From: Collinsella sp. AK_207A
GTDB lineage: Bacteria; Actinomycetota; Coriobacteriia; Coriobacteriales; Coriobacteriaceae
Length of the DNA: 64,000 bases
Direction: 5' to 3'
Assembly (NCBI RefSeq): GCF_902501965.1
Contig: NZ_CABWID010000010.1
Location: forward strand, 248,001-312,000
The notes under the pieces are model-generated. The model saw only the letters and a list, made by a program, of their open reading frames with translations. It made no database searches and was not told the DNA's origin. The first letter of the stretch is position 1, and the number at the start of each line of letters is the position of its first letter. This document shows positions 42,916-54,378 of the stretch, in pieces. Made by a program: the position numbers and the translations under genes.

Positions 42916-44667
42916 ATGGAAAGCGAAGCCAAGATTCTCCTGGACGACGCCATCGATTTCTGTCAGCGAGACGGTCGCGACGACCGCCTGGTGCAGATGC
43001 TCTCCCAGGCTCGGGCGGTCGAGCTCACCGACGACCGCCTGGTCATCGAGGCGCCGAGCCGGTTTGCCATCTCGTACCTGGAGCGGAACCGCGAGCTGGT
43101 GGAGGGCTACCTGATGGAGATCGCCTTCGCGCCGATCGCGCTCGAGGTGCGCCCACCGGAGAGCGCGGCGGGCGATAGGTCCGCGCGAACGCGGGCGGCG
43201 GGCATACAGGCTCCCGTGACGGCGCAGCCCGCGGCCACGCCGCAGGCGGATACCGCCCCGATGCCGGTTCAGCCCGCATCGGTCGCCGCTGCCGCGGCCG
43301 CGATCCCCGCCCGCGCGCAGGCGGCCACGACGCCGCGCCCGACAGCGCCATCCCCCCTGCCCCGGCCGCAGCAGGCTGGCGACCGCCCAGCCGAGGGCGG
43401 CATCCGCGTGAAGAGCACCATCAACCCCGCCGAGCTCGCGGAGATGATGGGGCGCATGGGAGGCGCCACGCCGGCGACGCCAGCTGCCTTGCACGGCGCC
43501 GCAAGCCCCGTCGCGACCGCGGGCGTGGTGGAGCCCAAACTCGAGCCGGATTACCCGCAGACCCCCATCAACTCCAAGTTCACGTTCGCGAACTTCGTCT
43601 ACGGCGACGAGAACAAGCACGCCTATCACTCCGCCCAGCGCTTCGCCGCCTTTGCCGACGAGCCGGGACAGGCCGGCTCGCTCTTCATCTACGGCGACTC
43701 GGGTCTGGGAAAGACGCACCTGTTACTCGCCATCCAGAACTACCTAGCCGAGAACAAGCCGCACATCCGCGTGAAGTACTCCAACAGCCAGGCGTACATC
43801 GATGACTTCATCAACGAGATCCAGCGGCAGAAGACCGAGGGCCGAACGATCCTGCGCGAGTACCACGATGCCGACGTGCTCATCATCGACGACATTCAGA
43901 ACATCATCGGCAAGCAGGCCTCGATCGACTACTTCTTCCGGCTGATGGAGGAATTCATCAGCCAGAACAAGAAGATCGCCATCGCATCCGACCGCGCGCC
44001 CAAGAAGCTCGCCCTGGACGAGCGCATGACGAGCCGCTTCAACGCGGGCATGCTCTGCTTGGTGTCGGAACCGGGCTTCGAGATGAAGTACACGATCCTC
44101 AAGCGCTACTACGAGAGCATCACGCGCCCTGACGACGACATGCAGCTCAACTACGACGCCTCCCTGCTTTCGGCGTTCAAGCCCAACGAGGGCCGGCTCA
44201 CAGACGAGCAGCTGCGCCATATGGCCGAGATCTCGGGCAACAACATCCGCGAGCTCGAGAGCTTCTGCGAGCGGTGCACCAACCTCTCCTTCGAGCGCGA
44301 ACAGGCGGGCGGCGAGCTCACGGCCGAGGACATCGAGCGCGTGGCCGACGAGTACTTCGACACGCAGCACAAGGTGATCCACATCGACACCATCCAGAGC
44401 GTCATCGAGGAGTTCTACCACGTGAGCCACGAGGAGCTGATCGGCCCTAAGCGCCAGCGCGACATCGCGTTCGCGCGGCACGTGGCGATCTACCTCTCCA
44501 ACAGCCTGTGCGACCTCTCGTCCAAGGCCATCGGCGAGGAGTTCGGCGGGCGCGACCACTCCACGGTGATCAACAGCCTGAAGGTCGTCGAGAGCAAGAT
44601 GAAGGAGGACCGCCGCATCTGCGAGGACCTGCAGCAGCTCAAGAACAAGATCACCCTGCGCTCGTAG
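42916..44667 (+). CDS. dnaA: Chromosomal replication initiator DnaA
   Basis: Opens oriC by binding DnaA boxes. The 583-aa protein is longer than usual because domain II (about 82-213) is an expanded Ala/Pro/Thr linker. Domain III shows Walker A IYGDSGLGKTHLLLAIQ (about 258-274), Walker B DVLIIDDIQNI and the sensor region IAIASDRAPKKL. Domain IV carries the DnaA signature GGRDHSTVINSLKVVE. DnaA-box clusters lie both 1.3 kb upstream and directly downstream, so autoregulation is plausible. Confidence 0.98.
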   Translation: MESEAKILLDDAIDFCQRDGRDDRLVQMLSQARAVELTDDRLVIEAPSRFAISYLERNRELVEGYLMEIAFAPIALEVRPPESAAGDRSARTRAAGIQAPVTAQPAATPQADTAPMPVQPASVAAAAAAIPARAQAATTPRPTAPSPLPRPQQAGDRPAEGGIRVKSTINPAELAEMMGRMGGATPATPAALHGAASPVATAGVVEPKLEPDYPQTPINSKFTFANFVYGDENKHAYHSAQRFAAFADEPGQAGSLFIYGDSGLGKTHLLLAIQNYLAENKPHIRVKYSNSQAYIDDFINEIQRQKTEGRTILREYHDADVLIIDDIQNIIGKQASIDYFFRLMEEFISQNKKIAIASDRAPKKLALDERMTSRFNAGMLCLVSEPGFEMKYTILKRYYESITRPDDDMQLNYDASLLSAFKPNEGRLTDEQLRHMAEISGNNIRELESFCERCTNLSFEREQAGGELTAEDIERVADEYFDTQHKVIHIDTIQSVIEEFYHVSHEELIGPKRQRDIAFARHVAIYLSNSLCDLSSKAIGEEFGGRDHSTVINSLKVVESKMKEDRRICEDLQQLKNKITLRS

Positions 44668-44776
44668 CCCGTGGCGCGGGACCACGCCGCACCGACCGAC
44701 ACCGCTGGAAAAGATGGGGAATGACGGTGGAAAGACGGTTCAAACCCCGTGGAGAGATGCGATGGTGGAAAACCGT

Positions 44777-44866
44777 TGTGGAAACCGGGGGACTTATCAA
44801 CAGTTCGACAGGGAAAAAGATTCGGGGCGCTATCTGTGGATACGCTTGTTCTCAACACCATCCACA
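44777..44866. other. Candidate replication origin part 2: DnaA boxes between dnaA and dnaN
   Basis: TGTGGAAAC (44777), TTATCAACA (44794), TGTGGATAC (44835) and CCATCCACA (44858) are within two mismatches of the DnaA consensus on one strand or the other; TTCTCAACA lies between the last two. An AT-rich run (ATTATGATGATTAGATTTTT) follows just before dnaN and would suit unwinding. Confidence 0.7.
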
Positions 44867-44915
44867 GGCTTATTATGATGATTAGATTTTTATATATCTA
44901 AGGAAGGATAAACAG

Positions 44916-46019
44916 ATGAAGTTCACGGTCAGCCAATCCTCCCTCGCGGAGGCTCTCGGCGTCGTCATGAAGGGCGTTGCGGGAACCTCCACCCTCCCCA
45001 TCCTCTCCGGCGTGCTCGTTCGCGCTACGGACGGCGTCATCGAGTTCCAGACCTCTAACTACACCATCGCCATCCGCCATCGTATCGCCGCGCGCGTGGA
45101 TGAAGAGGGTGCCATGGTGGTCCCCTGCAAGATGCTCTTGAACATCACGCGCACCCTGCCCGATGCCCCCGTGACCTTTGAACAGGTGGAGCGGCAGGTT
45201 CAGATTCGCTGCGAGAAGAGCTCGTTCCGCCTGAACACGCTCGACGTGAGCGACTTCCCCGAGTTCCCCACCTTCGCGCTCGAGAGCTCCGTCGAGCTGC
45301 CGGCCGATATCCTCTCGGAGATGGTTGCCCGCACCTGGCGCGTGACCTCCACGGATAAGAACCGCCCCGTGTTGAACGGCGTGTACCTCACGGTCGAGAA
45401 CAACACGGTGCGCCTGGTGGCCACCGACTCCTACCGTCTCGCGGTCTGCGACACGCAGGTGGAGACCTCCTCGCTCGATGGCAGCTTCGAGCTGAACGTG
45501 CCCTCCGATTCCTTCAACGACGCCGTGCAGCTCACGGGCGGCCAGGGCTCCATCCTCATCGGTGCCACGGACACGCAGGTGGTCTTCGTGGCGGGCAACA
45601 CCACCTACGTGGCGCGCCGCATCGAGGGCATCTTCCCCGACTACAAGCGTCTGTTGCCGCCGACCTGCGCCACCACGGTGAAGATCGGCATCGAGGCCTT
45701 CTCCGCGGCGCTCAAGCGCGTGGCCGTGGTGGCCCAGGGCAACTCCGCGGTGAAGTTCGGCATCGACGCCGACGCGGGCATCATGTCGCTCTCGGCCGTC
45801 TCGAGCGACCAGGACGCCGCCGACGAGACGCTCGACGTGGAGGTCGAGGGAGATTCCGGCATGATCGCCTTCAACTACCACTACATCCAGAGCTGCCTGG
45901 ACGTGCTCAAGCGCGAGAAGGAGATCACGCTCGAGCTGCAGAGCTACAACCAGGCGGGCGTCTTCAAGAGCTACGACAAGATCAACTACCTGTACCTGGT
46001 CATGCCCGTGCGCGTGTAG
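44916..46019 (+). CDS. dnaN: DNA polymerase III beta subunit (sliding clamp)
   Basis: A 367-aa clamp, the usual length, with three repeated folds. MKFTVSQSSLAEALGVVMKG, TLPILSGVLVRA and the C-terminal YNYLYLVMPVRV-like ending (NYLYLVMPVRV) are typical. Its ribosome site AAGGA stands 8 bases before the ATG. It lies directly behind the second DnaA-box cluster and 24 bases before recF. Confidence 0.98.
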   Translation: MKFTVSQSSLAEALGVVMKGVAGTSTLPILSGVLVRATDGVIEFQTSNYTIAIRHRIAARVDEEGAMVVPCKMLLNITRTLPDAPVTFEQVERQVQIRCEKSSFRLNTLDVSDFPEFPTFALESSVELPADILSEMVARTWRVTSTDKNRPVLNGVYLTVENNTVRLVATDSYRLAVCDTQVETSSLDGSFELNVPSDSFNDAVQLTGGQGSILIGATDTQVVFVAGNTTYVARRIEGIFPDYKRLLPPTCATTVKIGIEAFSAALKRVAVVAQGNSAVKFGIDADAGIMSLSAVSSDQDAADETLDVEVEGDSGMIAFNYHYIQSCLDVLKREKEITLELQSYNQAGVFKSYDKINYLYLVMPVRV

Positions 46020-46043
46020 GCGACGGCTGGGGTATCGCTCGGT

Positions 46044-47171
46044 ATGGCGCTCTCCGCCCGCACGCTCTCTGTGCGCAATTTCAGGAGCTACGAGGAGTTC
46101 ACCCTCGAGCTCGACGCCGGCGTGACCGTGCTCGCAGGCCCCAACGCCGCAGGCAAGACCAACCTGGTCGAGGCGCTGCAGCTCCTCACGGCGGGGCGGT
46201 CCTTCCGGACCACCTCGCCCGCCCCGCTCGTGCGCGCCGGCGAGACGCGGGCATCGGCCGAGCTGCTCGTGGAGGGGGACGGCCGCCGCGTCGATTTGGG
46301 ATGGCGCGCGGAAACGGACGTGGTGGCCGCGGCGGGCAATCTGGCGGTCAAACGGACGTTCACGCGCAACGGCAAGAACGTCACCGTGGCGGGTATGCGC
46401 GGTGTGCTGCCGAGCGTGCTCTTCTACCCGGACCACCTGGACATCGTCAAGCGCGCGGCCGTGGAGCGCCGCAGTGCGCTCGATGAGTTCGGCGTGCAGC
46501 TCTCCGAGAGCTACGCGCAGCTGCTCGGCGCTTACCGAAAGACGCTCGAGCAGCGAAACTCCCTGCTGAGGGGAGGCTTCGCCGATCCTGTGCTGCTTTC
46601 CTCATGGGACGAGGCGCTCATATCCGCCGGCATTTCCGTCATGCGCCACCGCGCGGCCCTGCTCGAGCGCGTGCGCGGCCACTTCCACCGGGTGTACGCG
46701 GCAATCTCGGGCGGTGAGGAGGCCGATGCCGTCTACGAGCCATCCGTCCCGCTCGCCGTGCCGGTGACCGAGGCTTCGGCGGACGATCTGGAGGAGGCGT
46801 TTCGCGCGGCCCTCGCGGCTCATCGAGGCGAGGACCTCGCCCGCGGGCACACGAGCGTGGGGCCCCAGCGCGACGACGTGGCCATGAGCATCGCGGGCCT
46901 GCCCGCGCGTACCTTCGCGAGCCAGGGGCAGCAGCGCTCGCTCGTGCTCGCTTGGAAGATCGCCGAGGTCGAGGTCGTGCGCGACATCCTCGGTCGCCCG
47001 CCGCTGCTGCTGCTCGACGACGTGATGAGCGAGCTCGACGCGGACCGCCGCCGCGCGGTGATGCGCTTTGTGCAGGAGGGAATCCAGACCGTCATCACGA
47101 CCACCAACCTGGGGTATTTTGAGGGCGATGTGCTGGACCGGGCAAAGGTGGTGAGGGTCGGTGGCGAATAG
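46044..47171 (+). CDS. recF: DNA replication and repair protein RecF
   Basis: A 375-aa SMC-like ATPase that loads RecA at gaps. LSVRNFRSYEEFTLELDAGVTVLAGPNAAGKTNLVEAL holds the Walker A. TSVGPQRDDVAM and SQGQQRSLVLAWKIAE form the signature, and PPLLLLDDVMSELD the Walker B/D-loop. The order dnaA-dnaN-recF is conserved. Its last 11 bases overlap the DciA gene. Confidence 0.97.
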   Translation: MALSARTLSVRNFRSYEEFTLELDAGVTVLAGPNAAGKTNLVEALQLLTAGRSFRTTSPAPLVRAGETRASAELLVEGDGRRVDLGWRAETDVVAAAGNLAVKRTFTRNGKNVTVAGMRGVLPSVLFYPDHLDIVKRAAVERRSALDEFGVQLSESYAQLLGAYRKTLEQRNSLLRGGFADPVLLSSWDEALISAGISVMRHRAALLERVRGHFHRVYAAISGGEEADAVYEPSVPLAVPVTEASADDLEEAFRAALAAHRGEDLARGHTSVGPQRDDVAMSIAGLPARTFASQGQQRSLVLAWKIAEVEVVRDILGRPPLLLLDDVMSELDADRRRAVMRFVQEGIQTVITTTNLGYFEGDVLDRAKVVRVGGE

Positions 47172-47748
47172 GTATCGCGGCAGGGGCTCCGCCCGCATGG
47201 GCGAGACCCGCGGTCTGGGCGAGGTGGCGGCCGATATCAGCCGGAACATCTACGACCGCTCGAACGCCGACACCCGGGCCCGTATGGACGCCGCGAGCCG
47301 CCGCGGCCGCGTGTTCGCGGCCTTCAACGGCGTGGTCGCCGGCACGCGCGAGGGGGCCCACGTGACGGGCCTCCACTACCTGTCCGATTCCAACGAGCTC
47401 GTGGTCTACCTGGACGGGCCGAGCTGGACGCAGGAGTTCACCGTGATGCGCGAGATCGTGCGTGCCCGCATGGAGGCCAAGGGCGGCGCCGTGGACGCGC
47501 TCATCTTCCGCACGAGCCGTCCCGATTACGTTCGCTCGCAGCGAGCGGATGCCGTGTTGCAGAGCCATCGTTCGTCTTCTCCGGTGGCCGCCCCGCCGCT
47601 TCCGGAGCTGACGCCTTCTGAGGAGGCCAAGCTCGACCGGGACGTGGCCGGCGTGGCCGATCCCGGTCTGCGCGAGGCGCTCCGCCGGGCCGAGCGGGCT
47701 TCCATCGCGCTCTCGAAGCAGGACTCCACCGCACAGCCGCGCGAGTAA
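47161..47748 (+). CDS. DciA-family (DUF721) replicative helicase loader
   Basis: A 195-aa protein starting at GTG 47161 within the end of recF. The DUF721 core is recognisable in HYLSDSNELVVYLDGPSWTQEFTVMREIVRARM and VDALIFRTSRPDYVRSQ. DciA proteins deliver the replicative helicase DnaB in most bacteria that lack DnaC/DnaI. A proline/Ala-rich tail follows. The position between recF and gyrB is the standard actinobacterial one. Confidence 0.88.
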   Translation: MANRYRGRGSARMGETRGLGEVAADISRNIYDRSNADTRARMDAASRRGRVFAAFNGVVAGTREGAHVTGLHYLSDSNELVVYLDGPSWTQEFTVMREIVRARMEAKGGAVDALIFRTSRPDYVRSQRADAVLQSHRSSSPVAAPPLPELTPSEEAKLDRDVAGVADPGLREALRRAERASIALSKQDSTAQPRE

Positions 47749-47933
47749 ACGGACGAATCGGCTCCATTCGCCCGGTAGTGCGGTGAAAACGCTTCGCACG
47801 GGTCCGCTATCCACTCAAAAGTGACCTTTCTGGTATGAGATGCCAAAGAAACCGTCCGCGGGCCTTACAGGGGCATCTGGGTTCCTTGTAGAGCCATGTC
47901 GCCGGTGTCCCGTGTGTCCGATTCAACCGTTAA

Positions 47934-50006
<2,073 letters not shown>

Positions 50007-50018
50007 AAGGAGAACTGA

Positions 50019-52796
50019 GTGGCTGAGAACAACGAGAACGAGATGAACGAGGGCACCGGCGCGACCGGCCTGCCCGACGACCTCAAGCACCTGCTCGCCC
50101 GCGCCGAGGCCGATGACGGCGCCGACGTGTACGTCGAGGACGCCGCCACCGACGACGAGGACGATGCGGGCGACGGCGAACTCGAGGAGAGCTTCGGCGA
50201 CATCGACCGCGGTGACGACGGCGGCGAGGACGAGAACGGCGGCAAGCTGCAGCTTTCCGAGTTCGGGCACGAGATGAAGCAGTCTTTCATCGAGTACTCC
50301 ATGTCCGTCATCACCGCGCGCGCCCTGCCGGACGTGCGCGACGGCCTGAAGCCGGTGCACCGCCGCATCCTCTACGCCATGAACGAGAGCGGCATCTTCC
50401 CCAACCGCCCGCACAAGAAGAGCGCGTGGACGGTCGGCGAGGTTATCGGCAAGTACCACCCCCACGGTGACTCCGCGGTCTACGAGACGATGGTCCGCCT
50501 GGCCCAGTGGTTCTCCATGCGCACCCCGCTCGTGGATGGACACGGCAACTTCGGCAACATCGACGGCGACTCCGCGGCGGCCATGCGTTACACCGAGAGC
50601 CGTCTGGCCAAGCCCGCCATGGAGCTGCTGCGCGACCTGCAGAAGGACACGGTGGACTGGCAGCCCAACTACGACGAGTCACTCGCCGAGCCCCAGGTGC
50701 TGCCCGCGCGCTTCCCCAACCTGCTGGTGAACGGCCAGACGGGCATCGCCGTTGGCATGGCCACCAACATTCCGCCGCACAACCTGGGCGAGGCTATCGA
50801 GGCCACCTGCTACTACATCGACCACCCCGACTGCACGGTGGACGAGCTCATGCAGATCATGCCGGGTCCGGACTTCCCCACGGGTGCCGTCATCATGGGC
50901 ACCGACGGCATCCGCCAGGCCTACGAGACCGGCCGCGGCTCCATCACCGTGCGCGCCAAGGCGCACGTGGAGTCCACCAAGACGGGTCGCAACCGCCTGG
51001 TGTTCACCGAGGTTCCCTACATGGTCAACAAGGGCACTCTGCAGGAGAAGATCGCCGCGCTCGTGAACGAGAAGCGCATCGAGGGCATCTCGGATATGCG
51101 CGACGAGTCCACGCAAAAGGGCATCCGCCTGGTGATCGAGCTCAAGAAGGGTGTCATCCCGCAGGTCGTGCTCAACAACCTGTACAAGTTCACCCAGCTG
51201 CAGACCACCTTCGGCGCTAACAACCTGGCCCTGGTGAACGGCGTGCCCAAGTGTCTGTCGCTCCGCGAGATCCTCGGGCACTACGTTGACCACCAGGTTG
51301 ACGTCGTCACCCGCCGCACGCGCTTCGACCTCAAGAAGGCCCAGGCCCGCGCCCATATCCTCGAGGGTTACCTCCTGGCTCTCGACCACATCGACGAGGT
51401 CATCTCCATCATCCGCTCCTCGCAGACCGATGCCGAGGCGAGCGCGCGCCTGATTGAGCGTTTCAGCTTCAGCCCCGAGCAGACCACGGCCATCCTCGAG
51501 ATGAAGCTGCGCCGCCTGACCGGCCTCGAGCGCGACAAGATCGAGGACGAGCTCGCCGGCCTGCGCCGCGCCATCGCCTACTACGAGGACCTGCTGGCGC
51601 ACGAGGAGAAGATCTTGGGCGTCATCAAGGACGAGATGCGCGAGATCGCCCGCAAGTTCGGTGACAAGCGCCGCACCGAGATCACCCACGCCGAGAAGGA
51701 CCTGGACGTGGAGGACCTCATCGCCGACGAGGACATGGTCGTCACCATCACGCACACCGGTTACGTGAAGCGCATCCCGGTGGCCACCTACCGTAGCCAG
51801 AAGCGCGGCGGCAAGGGCGTCTCGGGCGCGAACCTCAAGGAAGATGACGTCATCGACGAGATGTTCATCGCCAGTACCCACGAATACGTGCTGTTCTTCT
51901 CCAACCGCGGCAAGGTGTACCGCGTGAAGGTACACGAGCTGCCCATTGGCAGCCGCCAGGCGCGCGGCACGGCGATCGTGAACATCGTGCCGTTCGAGGA
52001 CGGCGAGAAGATCGCGAGCGTCATCTCCTGCCGCGAGTTCCCCGAGGACGAGTACCTGATGTTTGCTACGGCGTCCGGCATGGTGAAGAAGACGGTGATG
52101 AGCGCGTACGGCCGCGTGCTGCGCAGCGGCATCATCGCCATCAAGCTGCAGGCCGGCGACCGCCTGCTCGGCGTGCGTCGCGTGCGCCCGGGCGACAAGG
52201 TGATCCTCGCCTCTACCGCGGGCAAGGCCATCATGTTCGATGAGAACGAGGTGCGCGCGACCGGTCGCGACACGAGCGGCGTGCGTGGTATGGCGCTTAA
52301 GAACGACGCCGAGGTGCTGGGCATGGAAATCACCAACGGGAGGGGCGACCTGTTCGTGGTGACGGAGCGCGGCTTTGGCAAGCGCACCGCCGTGGCCGAC
52401 TACCCGACCCAGGGCCGCGGCGGACAGGGCGTCTACACCATCCAGATGACGGACCGCAAGGGCAAACTGGCAGCCTGCAAGGTGGTGGGCCCGCAGCACG
52501 AACTGTTCATCATCACCGAGGGTGCCACGGTGATCCGCGTGAAGACGGCTGAGATCTCTGAGACCGGCCGCGCCACGCAGGGCGTGAAGATGATGAGCGT
52601 GGCCGACGGCGACCGCGTGTGTGCCGTGGCGCGCATGACGAGCGCCAAGAAGAAGCCCGCCAAGCCTACCGGCGTGGTCGAGGGTCAGGGCGCGCTCGAC
52701 CTCTCGGCCGCCGGCGCCGAGGACGCCACCGACGCGGCCGACCGCGTGGACATCGGCAGCGGCGACGAAGCGCTCGAGGATCTGATGGACGAGTAG
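50019..52796 (+). CDS. gyrA: DNA gyrase subunit A
   Basis: The 925-aa breakage-reunion subunit. The GTG start follows AGAAGGAGAA. An unusual acidic N-terminal extension of about 75 residues (rich in Asp, Glu and Gly) precedes the core at [21 protein letters not shown]. The catalytic Tyr is Y191 in [11 protein letters not shown]. The quinolone-determining segment reads [12 protein letters not shown], with Ser152 and Glu156 at the E. coli 83 and 87 positions. The C-terminal beta-pinwheel region includes the GyrA box QRRGGKGV-like [11 protein letters not shown] terminator follows at 52831. Confidence 0.98.
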   Translation: MAENNENEMNEGTGATGLPDDLKHLLARAEADDGADVYVEDAATDDEDDAGDGELEESFGDIDRGDDGGEDENGGKLQLSEFGHEMKQSFIEYSMSVITARALPDVRDGLKPVHRRILYAMNESGIFPNRPHKKSAWTVGEVIGKYHPHGDSAVYETMVRLAQWFSMRTPLVDGHGNFGNIDGDSAAAMRYTESRLAKPAMELLRDLQKDTVDWQPNYDESLAEPQVLPARFPNLLVNGQTGIAVGMATNIPPHNLGEAIEATCYYIDHPDCTVDELMQIMPGPDFPTGAVIMGTDGIRQAYETGRGSITVRAKAHVESTKTGRNRLVFTEVPYMVNKGTLQEKIAALVNEKRIEGISDMRDESTQKGIRLVIELKKGVIPQVVLNNLYKFTQLQTTFGANNLALVNGVPKCLSLREILGHYVDHQVDVVTRRTRFDLKKAQARAHILEGYLLALDHIDEVISIIRSSQTDAEASARLIERFSFSPEQTTAILEMKLRRLTGLERDKIEDELAGLRRAIAYYEDLLAHEEKILGVIKDEMREIARKFGDKRRTEITHAEKDLDVEDLIADEDMVVTITHTGYVKRIPVATYRSQKRGGKGVSGANLKEDDVIDEMFIASTHEYVLFFSNRGKVYRVKVHELPIGSRQARGTAIVNIVPFEDGEKIASVISCREFPEDEYLMFATASGMVKKTVMSAYGRVLRSGIIAIKLQAGDRLLGVRRVRPGDKVILASTAGKAIMFDENEVRATGRDTSGVRGMALKNDAEVLGMEITNGRGDLFVVTERGFGKRTAVADYPTQGRGGQGVYTIQMTDRKGKLAACKVVGPQHELFIITEGATVIRVKTAEISETGRATQGVKMMSVADGDRVCAVARMTSAKKKPAKPTGVVEGQGALDLSAAGAEDATDAADRVDIGSGDEALEDLMDE

Positions 52797-52830
52797 CGCG
52801 GCTCTCCCTCAATCGCCCCCATGCTCAGGA

Positions 52831-52866
52831 CGGCCTCGGAGAAGTTCCTCCGAGGCCGTTTGTGTT
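52831..52866 (+). terminator. Terminator of gyrA
   Basis: CGGCCTCGGAG and CTCCGAGGCCG form an 11-base stem with a short loop, followed by TTTGTGTT. Confidence 0.88.
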
Positions 52867-52916
52867 GATAAACGCGGTACGCGGCGAATGCAGGGCGTAG
52901 CGAACGGGTGAATATG

Positions 52917-52965
52917 CCGGAACGGGCTCGAACTTGCAGAAATCGCAATTTCAAGCCCGTTCTGG
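52917..52965. repeat. Inverted repeat 1 of three behind gyrA
   Basis: Arms CCGGAACGGGCTCGAA and TTTCAAGCCCGTTCTGG pair imperfectly around ATCGCAA. They share the core GGCTCGAA and AATCGCA with the next two repeats. Confidence 0.8.
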
Positions 52966-53031
52966 CAGATCGCCCTCTATGCGCTCCGCGCAACCGGTTT
53001 GCTTGGGGACAGCGTTATCCGTTTTTAGATG

Positions 53032-53080
53032 TCAGATAAGGCTCGAAATCGCATTTTCAGCGATTTCGAGCCTTATCTGA
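53032..53080. repeat. Inverted repeat 2 of three behind gyrA
   Basis: Perfect 21-base arms (TCAGATAAGGCTCGAAATCG plus C, and complement) around a 7-base loop. No T-run follows, so it is not a standard terminator. It contains the shared CTCGAAATCGC core. Confidence 0.9.
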
Positions 53081-53100
53081 TCAATCGATACAATAGCCTC

Positions 53101-53155
53101 ATGTCAGTTAAGCCTCGAAATCGCAAAAATCCGGATTTCGAGGCTTAACTGACAT
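53101..53155. repeat. Inverted repeat 3 of three behind gyrA
   Basis: Perfect 22-base arms (ATGTCAGTTAAGCCTCGAAA plus TC, and complement) with an 11-base loop. The outer TGTCAG and the CTCGAAATCGCA core match repeat 2; the AGATAAGG part is replaced by AGTTAAGC. Confidence 0.9.
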
Positions 53156-53238
53156 CTCAGTCCCGTATCAGATCCGGGGCGACAAGGGCGTCTGAGTTCA
53201 AGAACGAAAAAACAGGCTCGCGGCCCGCCAAAAAGAAG

Positions 53239-53314
53239 TGGTGGAGATGAAGGGGCTCGAACCCTCGGCCTCAGGCTTGCAAAGCCCGCGCTCTCCCAGC
53301 TGAGCTACATCCCC
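53239..53314 (-). tRNA. tRNA-Ala(TGC)
   Basis: Minus-strand cloverleaf: acceptor GGGGATG with CATCTCC, D-arm AGCTCAGCTGGGAGAGC, anticodon loop TTTGCAA (TGC), T-arm GGGTTCGAGCCC, and encoded CCA. Confidence 0.96.
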
Positions 53315-53324
53315 ACTCTAATGT

Positions 53325-53369
53325 AATAAACACCCCAGCGGCGACTCGGCTCTCGCTGGGGTGTTTATT
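53325..53369 (-). terminator. Hairpin between tRNA-Ile and tRNA-Ala
   Basis: Perfect 16-base arms AATAAACACCCCAGCG/CGCTGGGGTGTTTATT around a 13-base loop. It sits between two tandem tRNAs and is symmetric enough to act on both strands, either as a terminator of tRNA-Ile or as a processing site. Confidence 0.75.
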
Positions 53370-53379
53370 GCGAAAGAAG

Positions 53380-53456
53380 TGGTGGACCTGACAAGATTCG
53401 AACTTGTGACCTCCCGGTTATCAGCCGGACGCTCTAACCAACTGAGCTACAGGTCC
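53380..53456 (-). tRNA. tRNA-Ile(GAT), copy 1
   Basis: Minus-strand cloverleaf: acceptor GGACCTG/CAGGTCC, anticodon loop CTGATAA (GAT), T-arm CAAGTTCGAATCTTG, encoded CCA. It is identical to the plus-strand copy at 54258-54334. Confidence 0.97.
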
Positions 53457-53585
53457 ATCGCTCGAACGATATTAGCCTAGATGAGTATTCCAAGTCAACA
53501 ACATTTTTTGAAATAAGCGACAAATAGTTGAAAAGCGGGTACCATACCTCATTGCAAATGTGCGAGGAAGGTGAGGAGGCACCAG

Positions 53586-54131
53586 ATGATACGCGTTGAT
53601 ATCGAGACTGTGATCATGTCGAATGGTCCCGTGCCGTCCGTCATCGTACTCCGCGAGCGAAGCGACCAACGCACTCCGGAAGCCGCCACGCGCGTTCTTT
53701 CCATTCAAACGGGCATGTTCGAAGCAGCGTCCATTGGGCGCGGTGCCGAGCAGGCAAGGAGTTCCCGTCCCATTACGCACGATTTGCTCCTGAACGTCAT
53801 GCGCGAGCTGGGCGGCAAGCTGGAGCGCGTGGAGATCGACCGGGTGGATGCCCCTGTGTTCTTCGCCAAGCTTATCGTGCAGGTTGAAGCCGCCGTTGAG
53901 GATAGTACCTCCGCCGAGGCGGCAGTGGGCAGCCAGCCCCGCGAACTGCGCATCGATGCCCGTCCGAGCGACGCCCTGGCCTTGGCCGTGCGCGCCAACG
54001 CACCCATCTACGTTGAAGACGACGTCATGAACCGCGCCGGCAACATCAACGTGCGCGAATCCGGGGACGGTGAGGCCGAGCTGGAGCGCTTCGACCAGTT
54101 CGTGCAGACGCTTTCGCCCGACGACTTCTAA
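53586..54131 (+). CDS. Bifunctional nuclease (BFN/DUF151) family protein
   Basis: A 181-aa protein; the ATG at 53586 follows GAGGAGG. The DUF151 pattern is visible: VIVLRERSDQRTPEAATRVLSIQTGMFEA, THDLLLNVMRELGGKLERVEID, FFAKLIVQVE and ELRIDARPSDALALAVRANAPIYVEDDVM. Family members include plant nucleases with RNase and DNase activity and a bacterial fold of unknown role. It is a single gene between two inverted tRNA-Ile copies. A seven-codon frame after it (54147-54170) is too short to call. Confidence 0.9.
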   Translation: MIRVDIETVIMSNGPVPSVIVLRERSDQRTPEAATRVLSIQTGMFEAASIGRGAEQARSSRPITHDLLLNVMRELGGKLERVEIDRVDAPVFFAKLIVQVEAAVEDSTSAEAAVGSQPRELRIDARPSDALALAVRANAPIYVEDDVMNRAGNINVRESGDGEAELERFDQFVQTLSPDDF

Positions 54132-54257
54132 GACAAGGGAAGCCGCATGGACAACGACCTCGACGAGTAGGTAGTCCTCTCTGACAAAAAAGCAGACCCC
54201 TCACATTGGCGGTCGATGCCCTGCGCGGCGACTCGTCTCATATGTCCCTTGTGTGAT

Positions 54258-54334
54258 GGACCTGTAGCTCAGTTGGTTAGAGCGTCCGGCTGATAACCGG
54301 GAGGTCACAAGTTCGAATCTTGTCAGGTCCACCA
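54258..54334 (+). tRNA. tRNA-Ile(GAT), copy 2
   Basis: Identical over 77 bases, including CCA, to copy 1 but on the plus strand. A terminator follows. Confidence 0.97.
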
Positions 54335-54350
54335 TCTATTGAACTGAAGG

Positions 54351-54378
54351 CCTCGGGGCATTGCCTCGGAGCTTTTTT
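54351..54378 (+). terminator. Terminator of tRNA-Ile copy 2
   Basis: CCTCGGGGCA pairs with TGCCTCGGAG (nine of ten, two G-U), followed by seven Ts. Confidence 0.75.

Noticed and set aside
53325-53369. The hairpin between tRNA-Ala and tRNA-Ile as a member of the gyrA-distal repeat family
   Set aside because: Its arms (AATAAACACCCCAGCG) do not contain the CTCGAAATCGC core shared by the three repeats, so it is treated as a tRNA terminator.
54147-54170. Seven-codon frame MDNDLDE with an upstream AAGGGAAG
   Set aside because: Too short to judge; nothing separates it from chance. It might be a remnant of a lost gene after the BFN gene.
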